The notes beneath the pieces were generated by a model. That model saw nothing but the letters and a program-made list of their open reading frames with translations, had not been told where the DNA came from and made no database searches. Below are positions 1 to 7,660 of a stretch of 64,000 bases of DNA, in pieces; within the stretch, counting starts at the first letter, position 1, and every line of letters starts with the position of its first letter. Both the position numbers and the translations under genes were made by a program. The stretch is from NCBI RefSeq assembly GCF_005405905.1, contig NZ_BJHU01000025.1, positions 186,001 to 250,000 of the forward strand, read 5' to 3'. This DNA is from Acidovorax sp. NB1 (lineage in GTDB: Bacteria > Pseudomonadota > Gammaproteobacteria > Burkholderiales > Burkholderiaceae_C).

Positions 1-131
1 TCTGCGCCATATTCGCCCGAAGCCTGGCCCGCGCTGGCCAGCGCAGCACGGATGCGTTCAGGGTCAAAAGGAACACGCTGGCCGCTGCGCAAGAGGACTT
101 CGCGGGGCAAAGTGACGAGGGTGGGCGCCAT
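1..131 (-). CDS. nrdD: Anaerobic ribonucleoside-triphosphate reductase, N-terminal fragment
   Basis: Only the first 43 codons are in the window; the gene runs off the left edge. The start is the ATG whose complement is at 129-131. The visible protein (MAPTLVTLPREVLLRSG... then QRVPFDPERIRAAL) has the pattern of an ATP-cone domain, the allosteric nucleotide-binding module at the N-terminus of NrdD-type ribonucleotide reductases, which make dNTPs without oxygen. Two NrdR-box palindromes directly upstream support a ribonucleotide reductase strongly. It sits beside an NO-reductase locus, which fits anaerobic growth on nitrate. NrdA/NrdJ types also carry ATP cones, so the exact class is inferred from context rather than seen. 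Confidence 0.72.
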   Translation of the reverse strand, partial: MAPTLVTLPREVLLRSGQRVPFDPERIRAALASAGQASGEYGA

Positions 132-160
132 GGGTTCTCACAATCCAACAGGGGTTTAAA

Positions 161-208
161 ACACTACCTATGGTGTCCACGATACCCATCAAACACTATA
201 GGTAGTTT
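161..208 (-). promoter_or_regulatory. Pair of NrdR boxes upstream of nrdD
   Basis: Two 16-bp sites, ACACTACCTATGGTGT at 161-176 and ACACTATAGGTAGTTT at 193-208, match the known NrdR consensus ACACWATATATWGTGT in shape. Their start-to-start distance is 32 bp, about three helical turns, which is the usual arrangement for NrdR, the ATP/dATP-sensing repressor of ribonucleotide reductase operons. They lie 30-77 bp upstream of the nrdD start codon. The binding is inferred. Confidence 0.72.
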
Positions 209-220
209 GACCCAACACAA
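207..220 (-). promoter_or_regulatory. Possible FNR/DNR-type site before nrdD
   Basis: TTGACCCAACACAA has the TTGAT-N4-ATCAA layout with seven of ten conserved positions. It lies just upstream of the NrdR boxes, where an anaerobic activator would be expected for nrdD. The match is weak and could be chance. Confidence 0.28.
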
Positions 221-240
221 CCGGGACGGTAAGCAGGGGT

Positions 241-266
241 AAAAAAAAGCCGGCACAAGGGCCGGC
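241..266 (-). terminator. Rho-independent terminator after the norB-hemerythrin operon
   Basis: On the minus strand a GCCGGC/GCCGGC stem (261-266 and 249-254) is followed by eight T residues (248 down to 241). It lies about 90 bp beyond the hemerythrin stop codon. Confidence 0.8.
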
Positions 267-355
267 AAAAGGAAGGTGCCCTCAGGCCCTACCGATGGAT
301 CAGGGTGCATGCGAAGGCATGCGATGGGTGCGCGATGGCGCGGTGACTCAATGGC

Positions 356-784
356 TCAATGGCAGTCGGCGGTTTCTTCTTCCTCGATGCGGGGATAGAA
401 GTCATGGTCTTCGCGCTGCATGCGCTCGAACACCCGGCGCAGCACCACGTTGGCCTCGTCCCGAAAGCCCTGGGCGTTGCGGCGCACGTTCTCGGCCGTG
501 TTCCAGCGGCGCGCAAACGCGTCGTATGCGCTGGCGATCGAGGCCATCTCGCTCTGGTACTGGCGGCCCAGGCGCGCCAGCTCCACGTTGCCGCCGCGCT
601 GCAGCGCGGGGTACAGCACCTGGTCTTCCACGGCCAGGTGCAGCTTGATGGTGCCGCTCATGGCCACGATGCCCTGCGCGATGGCACTGGCATTGCCTTC
701 CACGCCCGCCTGGGCCAAGGCGCGCAAGGTGGCAATGCTGCGCAGGATGTCGGTGTGCTGGTGCTTGAATTTGTCGAGGTTCAT
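356..784 (-). CDS. Hemerythrin HHE-domain protein
   Basis: A 142-residue, all-helical cytosolic protein with the carboxylate/histidine pattern of hemerythrin cation-binding domains: HQHTDIL near residue 8, HLAVEDQVLYP near residue 49 and REDHDFYPRIE near the C-terminus. Such domains bind a di-iron centre and, in NO-related loci, act in NO or O2 handling or iron delivery. It is the downstream gene of norB (84-bp gap) and ends in a good terminator, so it should be co-transcribed from the sigma-54 promoter and induced by NO. It is shorter than YtfE/NorA (about 220 residues) and lacks their N-terminal ScdA domain, so I do not call it NorA. Confidence 0.85.
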   Translation of the reverse strand: MNLDKFKHQHTDILRSIATLRALAQAGVEGNASAIAQGIVAMSGTIKLHLAVEDQVLYPALQRGGNVELARLGRQYQSEMASIASAYDAFARRWNTAENVRRNAQGFRDEANVVLRRVFERMQREDHDFYPRIEEEETADCH

Positions 785-868
785 GTTCGCTCCTTGTGGG
801 ATGAATGAATGAAGGGATGAAGGGCCTGCGCTGCCGCCGGGGGTGGTGGCCGCAGCGCGCGGCGCGGC

Positions 869-3151
869 TCAGCGGCGGGACTCCGCCAGGTAAACCCCTG
901 CGGTGGCTGCCGGGGCCCGCGAGCCGAACAGCCCGCTCACCACCTGCCAGGCCACGGCAAGCGCGCCGACGATGAAGACCACGTCGCCGAAGGTGCGCAC
1001 CCAGCGCAGGGTCTGGATGAAGGGCTGCTGCATGAAGGCCTCGCCCCGGGCGTACCACAGGCCTTCGCTCACGCTGGCGTGGAACTGGAACAGGCCGATG
1101 GGCAGCAGGCTGGTCGCGATCATCAGCACCAGGCCGGCGTTGAGCCACCAGAAGCCGGTCTTCATCAGCCTGTCGCTGAACACCAGCTGCGGGCGGATGT
1201 AGCGCAGCACCAGCAGCGTGAAGCCCAGCGCCAGGAAGCCGTACACACCGAACAGCGCGGCATGGGCGTGCACCGGCGTGGTGTTGAGGCCCTGCAGGTA
1301 ATACAGCGCAATCGGCGGGTTGATCATGAAGCCGAAGACGCCCGCGCCCAGCATGTTCCAGAAAGCAACGGCCACGAAGCACATCAGCGGCCACTTGAGG
1401 TTGGCCATCCACTTCGCGCGGTGCTGCAGGCGCCAGTGCTCCCAGGCCTCGTGGCCCAGCACCACGAGCGGCACCACTTCGAGCGCGCTGAACGATGCAC
1501 CCACGGCCATCACCGGCGTGGTGGTGCCCGCGAAGTACAGGTGGTGGAAGGTGCCAGGCACGCCGCCCAGCATGAACAGCGAGGCCGAGGCCAGGCTGGC
1601 CGCTGTGGCCATGCGGGGCGACACGAGGCCGAGCGTGGAGAAGATGAAGGCCAGCGCCGTGGTGGCGAACACTTCAAAGAAGCCCTCGACCCACAGGTGC
1701 ACGACCCACCAGCGCCAGTACTCCATCACCGACAGGTGGGTGCGCTCGCCGTAGAAGAAGCCCGCGCCGTAGAACAGGCCGATGGCCACCACCGAGGCAG
1801 TGAGCAGCGCCAGCAGGTTCTTGTCGCCAGGCTGGCGGAACGCGGGCACGATGCCGCGCAGCATGAGCACGAGCCAGAAGGCCACGCCGGTGAACTTGCC
1901 GATCTGCCACAGGCGGCCCAGGTCCACGTATTCGTAGCCCTGGTGGCCCAGCCAGAAGTTCCACTCGGGCGGCATGATCTGCGCAATCGCCAGGTAGTTG
2001 CCCACGAACGAGCCCACCACCACCACGACCAGTGCCCAGAACAGGATGTCCACGCCCAGCTTCTGGTAGGCCGGGTCTTTGCCACCATGGATCAGCGGCG
2101 CAAGGAACAGCCCCGCCGCCAGGAAGCCCGAGGCGATCCAGAACAGCGCGCTCTGGATGTGCCAGGTGCGCACCAGCGAATACGGGAACCACTGCGACAC
2201 GTTGATGCCGTAGAACTGCTGGCCTTCCACCGTGTAGTGCGCCGTGAATCCGCCCAGCAGCACCTGGAAGCTGAACAACGCGACGATGAGGAACAAATAC
2301 TTGCCCAGGGCGCGCTGCGATGGCGTGAGCGGCACGCGCGACAGGGGGTCGTGCTTGGGCGGCTCAGGGTCGGCCTCGTCGTGCTTGCGCAGGAAGGCCC
2401 AGCCCCAGACGAGGAAGCCCACGCCCGCCATCATCACAACCACGCTCATCACCGACCAGACCATGTTCTCGGCCGTGGGCTGGTTGCCGATCAGCGGCTC
2501 GTGCGGCCAGTTGTTGGTGTAGGTGGCCACGCTGCCCGGCCGCTCGGTGGCGGCAGCCCAGGCCGTCCAGAAGAAGAAGCCCGTCATCTGCGCGCGCCGC
2601 TCTGGGCTGGGCAGGGTGTTCTCCTTCATGGCGAAGTGTTCGCGCGTCTTGTGCAGCGCGGGCACGTCGCTGAACAGCTGGTCGTAGTACAGCGCGGTCA
2701 TCGCGATCGCATCGGCCCGGGTGGACGACACCGTGGCCACGCCCGTCTCGGGGTTGTAGGTGTTGGTGCGGTACTCGGTCTTCATGCGGTCGCGCAGCAC
2801 GGCCTGAGCGGCGGCATCCAGCTCGGCAAACGGCTTGCCGTGCGCGCGCTCGGCGGCCACATCGAGCCAGTGGAGCAGCTCGCGGTGCAGCCAGTCGGCC
2901 GTCCAGTCGGGCGCCTGGTAGGCGCCGTGGCCCCAGATGGAGCCCAGTTGCATGCCCCCCACCGACTGCCAGGCGGTCTGGCCGTCCAGGATGCTGTCGT
3001 GCGTGTAGAGGATCTCGCCCCCGGCCGTGGCGATCCGGGCGGGGATGGGTGGCGCGGTGCGGTAGACCTCGGCCCCGTAGTAGCCCAGCAGGCTGAAGGT
3101 GACGATGAGCACGCCGATCAGCGTGAACCAGAGCTTGCGGTAGTTACCCAT
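869..3151 (-). CDS. norB: Quinol-dependent nitric oxide reductase
   Basis: 760 residues, the usual length of single-subunit qNOR. These integral membrane enzymes reduce 2 NO to N2O with electrons from quinol. The N-terminus has one membrane helix (GVLIVTFSLLGYYG) followed by a long periplasmic cytochrome-c-like region without a CxxCH haem site, typical of qNOR. The rest holds about 12 further helices with the histidine ligands of a haem-copper oxidase-type core, for example in WHIQSALFWIASG and HLWVEGFFEVFA. The start at 3151 follows a roughly 150-nt leader from a sigma-54 promoter. The adjoining norR and the NorR sites show NO-inducible control. Without nirS/nirK or nosZ in view, the role could be NO detoxification or denitrification. 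Confidence 0.95.
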   Translation of the reverse strand: MGNYRKLWFTLIGVLIVTFSLLGYYGAEVYRTAPPIPARIATAGGEILYTHDSILDGQTAWQSVGGMQLGSIWGHGAYQAPDWTADWLHRELLHWLDVAAERAHGKPFAELDAAAQAVLRDRMKTEYRTNTYNPETGVATVSSTRADAIAMTALYYDQLFSDVPALHKTREHFAMKENTLPSPERRAQMTGFFFWTAWAAATERPGSVATYTNNWPHEPLIGNQPTAENMVWSVMSVVVMMAGVGFLVWGWAFLRKHDEADPEPPKHDPLSRVPLTPSQRALGKYLFLIVALFSFQVLLGGFTAHYTVEGQQFYGINVSQWFPYSLVRTWHIQSALFWIASGFLAAGLFLAPLIHGGKDPAYQKLGVDILFWALVVVVVGSFVGNYLAIAQIMPPEWNFWLGHQGYEYVDLGRLWQIGKFTGVAFWLVLMLRGIVPAFRQPGDKNLLALLTASVVAIGLFYGAGFFYGERTHLSVMEYWRWWVVHLWVEGFFEVFATTALAFIFSTLGLVSPRMATAASLASASLFMLGGVPGTFHHLYFAGTTTPVMAVGASFSALEVVPLVVLGHEAWEHWRLQHRAKWMANLKWPLMCFVAVAFWNMLGAGVFGFMINPPIALYYLQGLNTTPVHAHAALFGVYGFLALGFTLLVLRYIRPQLVFSDRLMKTGFWWLNAGLVLMIATSLLPIGLFQFHASVSEGLWYARGEAFMQQPFIQTLRWVRTFGDVVFIVGALAVAWQVVSGLFGSRAPAATAGVYLAESRR

Positions 3152-3314
3152 GGCGGGCCTCCAGAGCGGTGAAAGGGGCCGCAGTGGCCGGGCGGGCGGC
3201 GGGGCGCCACGCGAGCGGCATCGGAGTGCGCCGCGCAGGCGGAAGGTGAGGGCTCGATGTCATGGCAATCCTGAAACTGAAAACGAACAAGACAAAAAAG
3301 GTTCGCTCTTCTAT

Positions 3315-3330
3315 CGCAAGCGGCAGGCCA
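3315..3330 (-). promoter_or_regulatory. Sigma-54 promoter of norB
   Basis: On the minus strand the sequence reads TGGCCTGCCGCTTGCG, matching the sigma-54 consensus TGGCACG-N4-TTGCW with the invariant GG and GC elements at the correct ten-base separation. It points at norB and lies 40-115 bp from three NorR enhancer sites. Confidence 0.82.
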
Positions 3331-3369
3331 GCGGCCTGGCCCAATCACATCAATGACTTAGCGCAATCA

Positions 3370-3428
3370 GGGTTCTTTTCACCCTTCACAAATCAGGTGA
3401 TAAACACCATCGATAGGTAAAATTCACC
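3370..3428. promoter_or_regulatory. Three NorR enhancer sites in the norB-norR intergenic region
   Basis: Three palindromes fit the NorR core GT-N7-AC: GGGTTCTTTTCACCC (3370-3384), GGTGATAAACACC (3396-3408) and GGTAAAATTCACC (3416-3428). Three such sites are known to be needed for NorR activation in E. coli and Ralstonia. The third ends one base before the norR start codon and contains the only AGG that could serve as its ribosome-binding site, so NorR binding should also limit its own expression (inference). Confidence 0.82.
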
Positions 3429-4994
3429 ATGCTTCACACGCCCTTGCTTGCCGACCTGGCGACCGACCTGCCCCAGGCCGTGCGCTTGCAGCGCCTGGTG
3501 GCGCACCTGCGGGAGCGCTTTCACTGCGGCGCGGTGGCGCTGCTGCAGCTGGAGGAAGACCACCTGCGGCCGGTCGCGGTGGAGGGCCTGGTGCGCGAGG
3601 CGCTGGGCCGGCGCTTCGCCGTCAGCCAGCATCCGCGGCTGGCGGCCATCCTGGCGCGCACCGACGTGACCTGGTTCCACCACGACAGCACACTGCCCGA
3701 CCCCTACGACGGCCTGCTCGACACGCTGGTGGGCGAGCCCCTGCCCGTGCACGACTGCATGGGCATCCGGCTGTCGGTGGACGGGCAGCCCTGGGGCGTG
3801 CTCACGCTCGATGCGCTGCAGACCGGCACCTTCGGCGACGACGCGCGCGCCGCGCTGGCCGACTGCCGCGTGCTGGCCGAAGCGGCGGTGCGCATCTCCC
3901 GGCTGGAGCGCGAGGTGCAGGCGCTGCGCACGGCACCGCCGCTGCGGGGCGTGGACGACGAGCGCACGCCCCGCGCGGGCGATGCAGACATGGAGATCGT
4001 CGGCCAGAGCGAGCCCCTGATGCGCCTGCTGCACGAGCTGGACGTGGTGGCAGGCTCCGATCTGCCGGTGCTGCTGCTGGGGGAGACCGGCGTGGGCAAG
4101 GAGCTGTTCGCACGGCGGCTGCACCGCCAGTCGCCGCGCGCTGCCCGTCCGCTGGTGCATGTGAACTGCGCGGCCCTGCCCGAGTCGCTGGCCGAAAGCG
4201 AGCTGTTCGGCCATGTGCGCGGCGCGTTCTCGGGCGCGGTGGCCGACCGGCCGGGACGCTTCGAGGCGGCCGAAGGCGGCACGCTGTTCCTCGACGAAGT
4301 GGGCGAGTTGCCGCTGGCCGTGCAGGCCAAGCTGCTGCGCACGCTGCAGAACGGCGAGATCCAGCGCCTGGGCGCCGACCGGCCGCGCCGCGTGAATGTG
4401 CGCGTGATCGCCGCCACCAACCGCAACCTGCGCGAGCAGGTCACGGGCGGGGCCTTCCGCGCCGACCTGTACCACCGGCTGTCGGTGTACCCCGTGCCCA
4501 TCCCGCCGCTGCGCGATCGCGGCAACGACGTGCTGCTGATCGCGGGCCGCTTTCTGGAGCTGAACCGCGCGCGGCTGGGCCTGCGCAGCCTGCGGCTGTC
4601 GGGCCCGGCGCAGGAGGCGCTGCGGCGCTACCCCTGGCCCGGCAACATCCGCGAGCTGGAACACGTGGTCAGCCGCGCTGCCCTCAAGGCGCTGAGCCGG
4701 GGCGTGAGCCGCGCCGACATCGTGACGCTGGAGCCCGCGCTGCTGGACCTGGACGCCGATGCCGTGCACACACCGGCCGCGCCGCCGGATGCCCCGGCGC
4801 AATCCGCCGGGCCGCGTGCCGCCCTGCCGGCCGCCCCCACCGGCCCGCTGCGCGAGGCCGTAGACGCCTGCCAGCGCACCAGCATCACCACCGCCCTGGC
4901 GCAGCACGGGGGCAACTGGGCCCAGGCCGCGCGGGCGCTGGAGGTGGATGCGAGCAACCTGCACAAGCTGGCGCGCAGGCTGGGCATCAAGTAG
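3429..4994 (+). CDS. norR: NO-responsive sigma-54 activator NorR
   Basis: 521 residues with the three-part NorR layout: an N-terminal GAF-type region (about 1-170) that senses NO through a mononuclear iron centre, a AAA+ domain (about 190-425) and a C-terminal Fis-type helix-turn-helix ([21 protein letters not shown]). The Walker A is GETGVGKE, the Walker [12 protein letters not shown], and the sigma-54 contact loop reads GAFSGA instead of the common GAFTGA. It diverges from norB, and the shared intergenic region holds three NorR sites. The start is set by the ATG at 3429, immediately after the third site. A short AT-rich repeat begins two bases past its stop. Confidence 0.95.
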   Translation: MLHTPLLADLATDLPQAVRLQRLVAHLRERFHCGAVALLQLEEDHLRPVAVEGLVREALGRRFAVSQHPRLAAILARTDVTWFHHDSTLPDPYDGLLDTLVGEPLPVHDCMGIRLSVDGQPWGVLTLDALQTGTFGDDARAALADCRVLAEAAVRISRLEREVQALRTAPPLRGVDDERTPRAGDADMEIVGQSEPLMRLLHELDVVAGSDLPVLLLGETGVGKELFARRLHRQSPRAARPLVHVNCAALPESLAESELFGHVRGAFSGAVADRPGRFEAAEGGTLFLDEVGELPLAVQAKLLRTLQNGEIQRLGADRPRRVNVRVIAATNRNLREQVTGGAFRADLYHRLSVYPVPIPPLRDRGNDVLLIAGRFLELNRARLGLRSLRLSGPAQEALRRYPWPGNIRELEHVVSRAALKALSRGVSRADIVTLEPALLDLDADAVHTPAAPPDAPAQSAGPRAALPAAPTGPLREAVDACQRTSITTALAQHGGNWAQAARALEVDASNLHKLARRLGIK

Positions 4995-4996
4995 AT

Positions 4997-5051
4997 ACTA
5001 TTAATTTGATAGCTACAAAGGCAATACCATCGCGCGGTAAGGCCGTTTTTT
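4997..5051 (+). repeat. Short AT-rich interspersed repeat (TTGATAGCT family), copy 1
   Basis: The sequence has the family core TTTGATAGCT followed by a GCGCGG...GGCC segment and a T-run. It is the closest match to the copy at 43889-43944; both share AAGGCAATACCA. It lies directly behind the norR stop codon and may act as its transcription end. Confidence 0.7.
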
Positions 5052-5148
5052 GCTCTTGTACATGCACCACAAGGCCACCCCAGCGCCACGCCACGTCCTC
5101 CGTGCAACCCTGTGGCGGCCCCCCACAAGCCTGCGCCACAATGGCGCC

Positions 5149-6348
5149 ATGCTGACCCTCCAAGACATCCGTGACGCCGCCACCCGCCTACAAGGCCAGG
5201 TGCTGGACACCCCCTGTGTCGAATCCAAGACACTCTCGCAGATCGTGGGCGCGCAGGTGTTCCTCAAGTTCGAGAACCTGCAGTTCACCGCTTCGTTCAA
5301 GGAACGGGGCGCCTGCAACCGGCTCACGCTGCTGTCTGAGGACGAACGCGCCCGGGGCGTGGTGGCCATGAGCGCAGGCAACCATGCGCAGGGCGTGGCC
5401 TACCACGCGCAGCGCCTGGGCCTGCGCGCGGTGATCGTGATGCCGCGCTTCACGCCCGCCGTGAAGGTGGAACGCACCCGTGGCTTTGGCGCCGAGGTGG
5501 TGCTGCACGGCGACACGCTGGAAGAAGCCCGCCAGCATGCCTACGCGCTGGCCGACGCGCAGCGCCTGACCTTTGTCCACCCCTATGACGACGAGGGCGT
5601 GGCTGCGGGCCAGGGCACGCTGGGCCTGGAGATGCTGCAGGCCGTGCCCGACCTGGACACGCTGGTGATCGCCGTGGGCGGCGGCGGGCTGATCTCGGGC
5701 GTGGCCACGGCCGCCAAGGCGATCAAGCCGGGCATCGAGGTCGTGGGCGTGCAGACCACACGCTTCCCGGCCATGGTCAACGCGGTGAAGGGCACGCACC
5801 ACCCGCAGGGCACCTCCACCATTGCCGAAGGCATTGCCGTGGGCACGCCGGGCAAGATCACGCAGGAGATCGTCAAGCGCCTGGTGGACGACCTGGTGCT
5901 GGTGGACGAAGGCGACATCGAGCAGGCCGTGCTGATGCTGCTGGAGATTGAAAAGACGTTGGTCGAAGGCGCAGGGGCTGCAGGCCTGGCGGCACTGGTG
6001 CGCTACCCCGAACGCTTCCAGGGCAAGCGCGTGGGCCTGGTGCTGTGCGGCGGCAACATCGACCCGCTGCTGCTGGCGGCCATCATCGAGCGCGGCATGG
6101 TGCGGTCGGGACGCCTCGCGCGCATCAAGGTCAGCGCGCGCGACGTGCCGGGTGTGCTGGCGCGCATCACCGCCACCGTGGCCGACGCGGGCGCCAACAT
6201 CGGCGAGGTGCACCACCAGCGCGCCTTCACCATGCTGGCCGCGCAGAACGTCGAGATCGAGCTGGTGCTGCAAACCCGCAGCAAGGCCCATGTGGACGAG
6301 GTGCTGGAGCGGCTGCGCACGGCGGGCATGGAAGCCGCGCTGATGTGA
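5149..6348 (+). CDS. ilvA: Threonine ammonia-lyase (threonine dehydratase)
   Basis: PLP-dependent enzyme converting L-threonine to 2-oxobutanoate and ammonia, the first step toward isoleucine. The PLP lysine is in SFKERGACNRL, a phosphate-cradle glycine stretch is VIAVGGGGLISG, and the C-terminal 80 residues (SARDVPGVLARITATVADAGANIGEVHHQR) form a single ACT-like regulatory domain. At 399 residues it is the short form, like catabolic TdcB with an added ACT domain, rather than the 514-residue IlvA with two ACT-like domains. An upstream in-frame start at 5050 would add a low-complexity stretch with no family match, so the ATG at 5149 is preferred. Followed closely by a small membrane-protein gene. 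Confidence 0.9.
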   Translation: MLTLQDIRDAATRLQGQVLDTPCVESKTLSQIVGAQVFLKFENLQFTASFKERGACNRLTLLSEDERARGVVAMSAGNHAQGVAYHAQRLGLRAVIVMPRFTPAVKVERTRGFGAEVVLHGDTLEEARQHAYALADAQRLTFVHPYDDEGVAAGQGTLGLEMLQAVPDLDTLVIAVGGGGLISGVATAAKAIKPGIEVVGVQTTRFPAMVNAVKGTHHPQGTSTIAEGIAVGTPGKITQEIVKRLVDDLVLVDEGDIEQAVLMLLEIEKTLVEGAGAAGLAALVRYPERFQGKRVGLVLCGGNIDPLLLAAIIERGMVRSGRLARIKVSARDVPGVLARITATVADAGANIGEVHHQRAFTMLAAQNVEIELVLQTRSKAHVDEVLERLRTAGMEAALM

Positions 6349-6423
6349 ACCCCACGCCCCGCTGGCCGCCACGGCGCACAGGCGGCTAGAATTGCGCAAG
6401 TTTTCAGCATCTGGAGCCCCACC

Positions 6424-6570
6424 ATGTCCGACCACAACACTTCTCACGCCCCTCAGACCGCAGCGCACGACCCCGTGGAAAACATCGTGCCCATGATGCC
6501 CGTGGTGCTCCCCGTGGTCGGCGGTGTGCTGATTTTCCTGCTGGCCTTCATCGCCGTGTTCATGGCCTGA
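6424..6570 (+). CDS. Small single-span membrane protein
   Basis: A 48-residue ORF preceded by GGAG at about 10 nt. The first 22 residues are polar (MSDHNTSHAPQTAAHD...), and the rest is one hydrophobic helix (VVLPVVGGVLIFLLAFIAVFMA). It has its own terminator directly behind it, which together with the ribosome-binding site argues that it is a real gene. Function unknown; small proteins of this shape often stabilise larger membrane complexes. Confidence 0.65.
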   Translation: MSDHNTSHAPQTAAHDPVENIVPMMPVVLPVVGGVLIFLLAFIAVFMA

Positions 6571-6592
6571 GTCGCCCGCAACACAGCCAAAC

Positions 6593-6617
6593 GCCCCGCG
6601 CTGCGGGGCTTTTTTTT
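6593..6617 (+). terminator. Rho-independent terminator
   Basis: GCCCCGC/GCGGGGC stem with a 3-nt loop, then eight T residues. It ends the ilvA/small-protein region before queC. Confidence 0.9.
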
Positions 6618-6659
6618 GCCCTCGCTTCCCCCGTTTTCATCCCTTGACCAGGAGCCCCC

Positions 6660-7370
6660 ATGCGACCCGGACACGCGCTTGTTCTTTTTTCTGGAGGCCA
6701 GGACTCCACCACCTGCCTGGCCTGGGCGCTGGAAAACTTCGCCCATGTGGAAACCATCGGCTTTGACTACGGCCAGCGCCACCACATCGAGCTGCAGGCA
6801 CGGCAAACCGTGCTGGCTTCATTGCGCGCCCAGTTTCCGCAGTGGAATGCGCGGCTGGGCGAGGACCACATGCTGGACCTGGCGGTGCTGGGCCGTATCA
6901 GCGACACCGCACTGACCAGCGACACCGAGATCCAGATGACCGCAGCGGGCCTGCCCAACACCTTTGTGCCGGGGCGCAACCTGCTGTTCTTCCAGCTGGC
7001 GGCCGCCGTGGGCTACCGGCGGGGCCTGCACACGCTGGTGGGCGGCATGTGCGAAACCGATTTTTCGGGCTACCCGGACTGCCGCGACGACACGCTCAAG
7101 GCCCTGCAGGTGGCCGTGTCCCTGGGCATGGGCCAGCGTTTCACCTTCGACACCCCGCTCATGTGGCTGGACAAGGCCGAAACCTGGGAGCTGGCCCGGT
7201 CCCTGGGCGGGCAGGCGCTGGTCGATCTGATCGTGAACGACTCGCACACCTGCTACCACGGCGTGCGCGACTCACTCCACGCCTGGGGCTATGGCTGTGG
7301 CACCTGCCCGGCCTGTGCGCTGCGCAAGAGTGGCTACGAGCGGTGGAAAGGCAGCCCGGCCAGCCCGTGA
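6660..7370 (+). CDS. queC: 7-cyano-7-deazaguanine synthase
   Basis: QueC uses ATP and ammonia to turn 7-carboxy-7-deazaguanine into preQ0 in queuosine biosynthesis. The 236-residue protein starts with the PP-loop ATP-binding motif [12 protein letters not shown] and ends with the zinc-binding cysteines of the family (HTCYHG...[12 protein letters not shown]). [16 protein letters not shown] in the middle is also typical. The start ATG has AGGAG seven bases upstream. No other queuosine genes lie nearby, so it stands alone after a terminator. Confidence 0.96.
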   Translation: MRPGHALVLFSGGQDSTTCLAWALENFAHVETIGFDYGQRHHIELQARQTVLASLRAQFPQWNARLGEDHMLDLAVLGRISDTALTSDTEIQMTAAGLPNTFVPGRNLLFFQLAAAVGYRRGLHTLVGGMCETDFSGYPDCRDDTLKALQVAVSLGMGQRFTFDTPLMWLDKAETWELARSLGGQALVDLIVNDSHTCYHGVRDSLHAWGYGCGTCPACALRKSGYERWKGSPASP

Positions 7371-7425
7371 GGCACGCGGAGCGTCGATGCATAACCCCAT
7401 GCTTTTTTTGCATGGTTTTGACCCC

Positions 7426-7438
7426 TGTCTGACAGACA
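7426..7438. promoter_or_regulatory. Palindrome in the pckG upstream region
   Basis: TGTCTG-A-CAGACA is a perfect 13-bp inverted repeat in the 290-bp non-coding stretch (7371-7660) between queC and pckG. It overlaps the 3' side of a TTGACC that could be a -35 element (7418-7423). It looks like an operator for pckG, but the regulator is unknown. The rest of the stretch holds a weak CCATGC/GCATGG hairpin just after queC (7398-7416) and no ORF that I would support. Confidence 0.35.
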
Positions 7439-7660
7439 AACGGGCGGCAGATTCATAAAATTGACATCCCAGCCGACCCGCGGAATCCGTGGAATAGCCT
7501 CCACCCCGTGGGGCTGACACACGCTCCCGCCCGCCGACTGAGCAAGAAAGCCGTTTTTTCAAAGGCAGCGCTCAGCACCGCAACTGCGCCAGGCCTTGCC
7601 GCGTTCCGCCCGGTCCGCTTCCTTTGAAAAAACTGTTTTTCAACTTAGGAAGCTCCCCCG

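Noticed and set aside
1079..3172. 697-codon plus-strand frame opposite norB
   Set aside because: Histidine-, glutamine- and arginine-rich mirror of a membrane protein; norB is unmistakable.
3144..3348. Short minus-strand ORFs in the norB leader
   Set aside because: They overlap the sigma-54 leader and have no ribosome-binding site or family pattern; the stretch is explained as leader and regulatory DNA.
7398..7416. CCATGC/GCATGG hairpin after queC as terminator
   Set aside because: The T-run is in the loop and not after the stem, so it is not a standard terminator.
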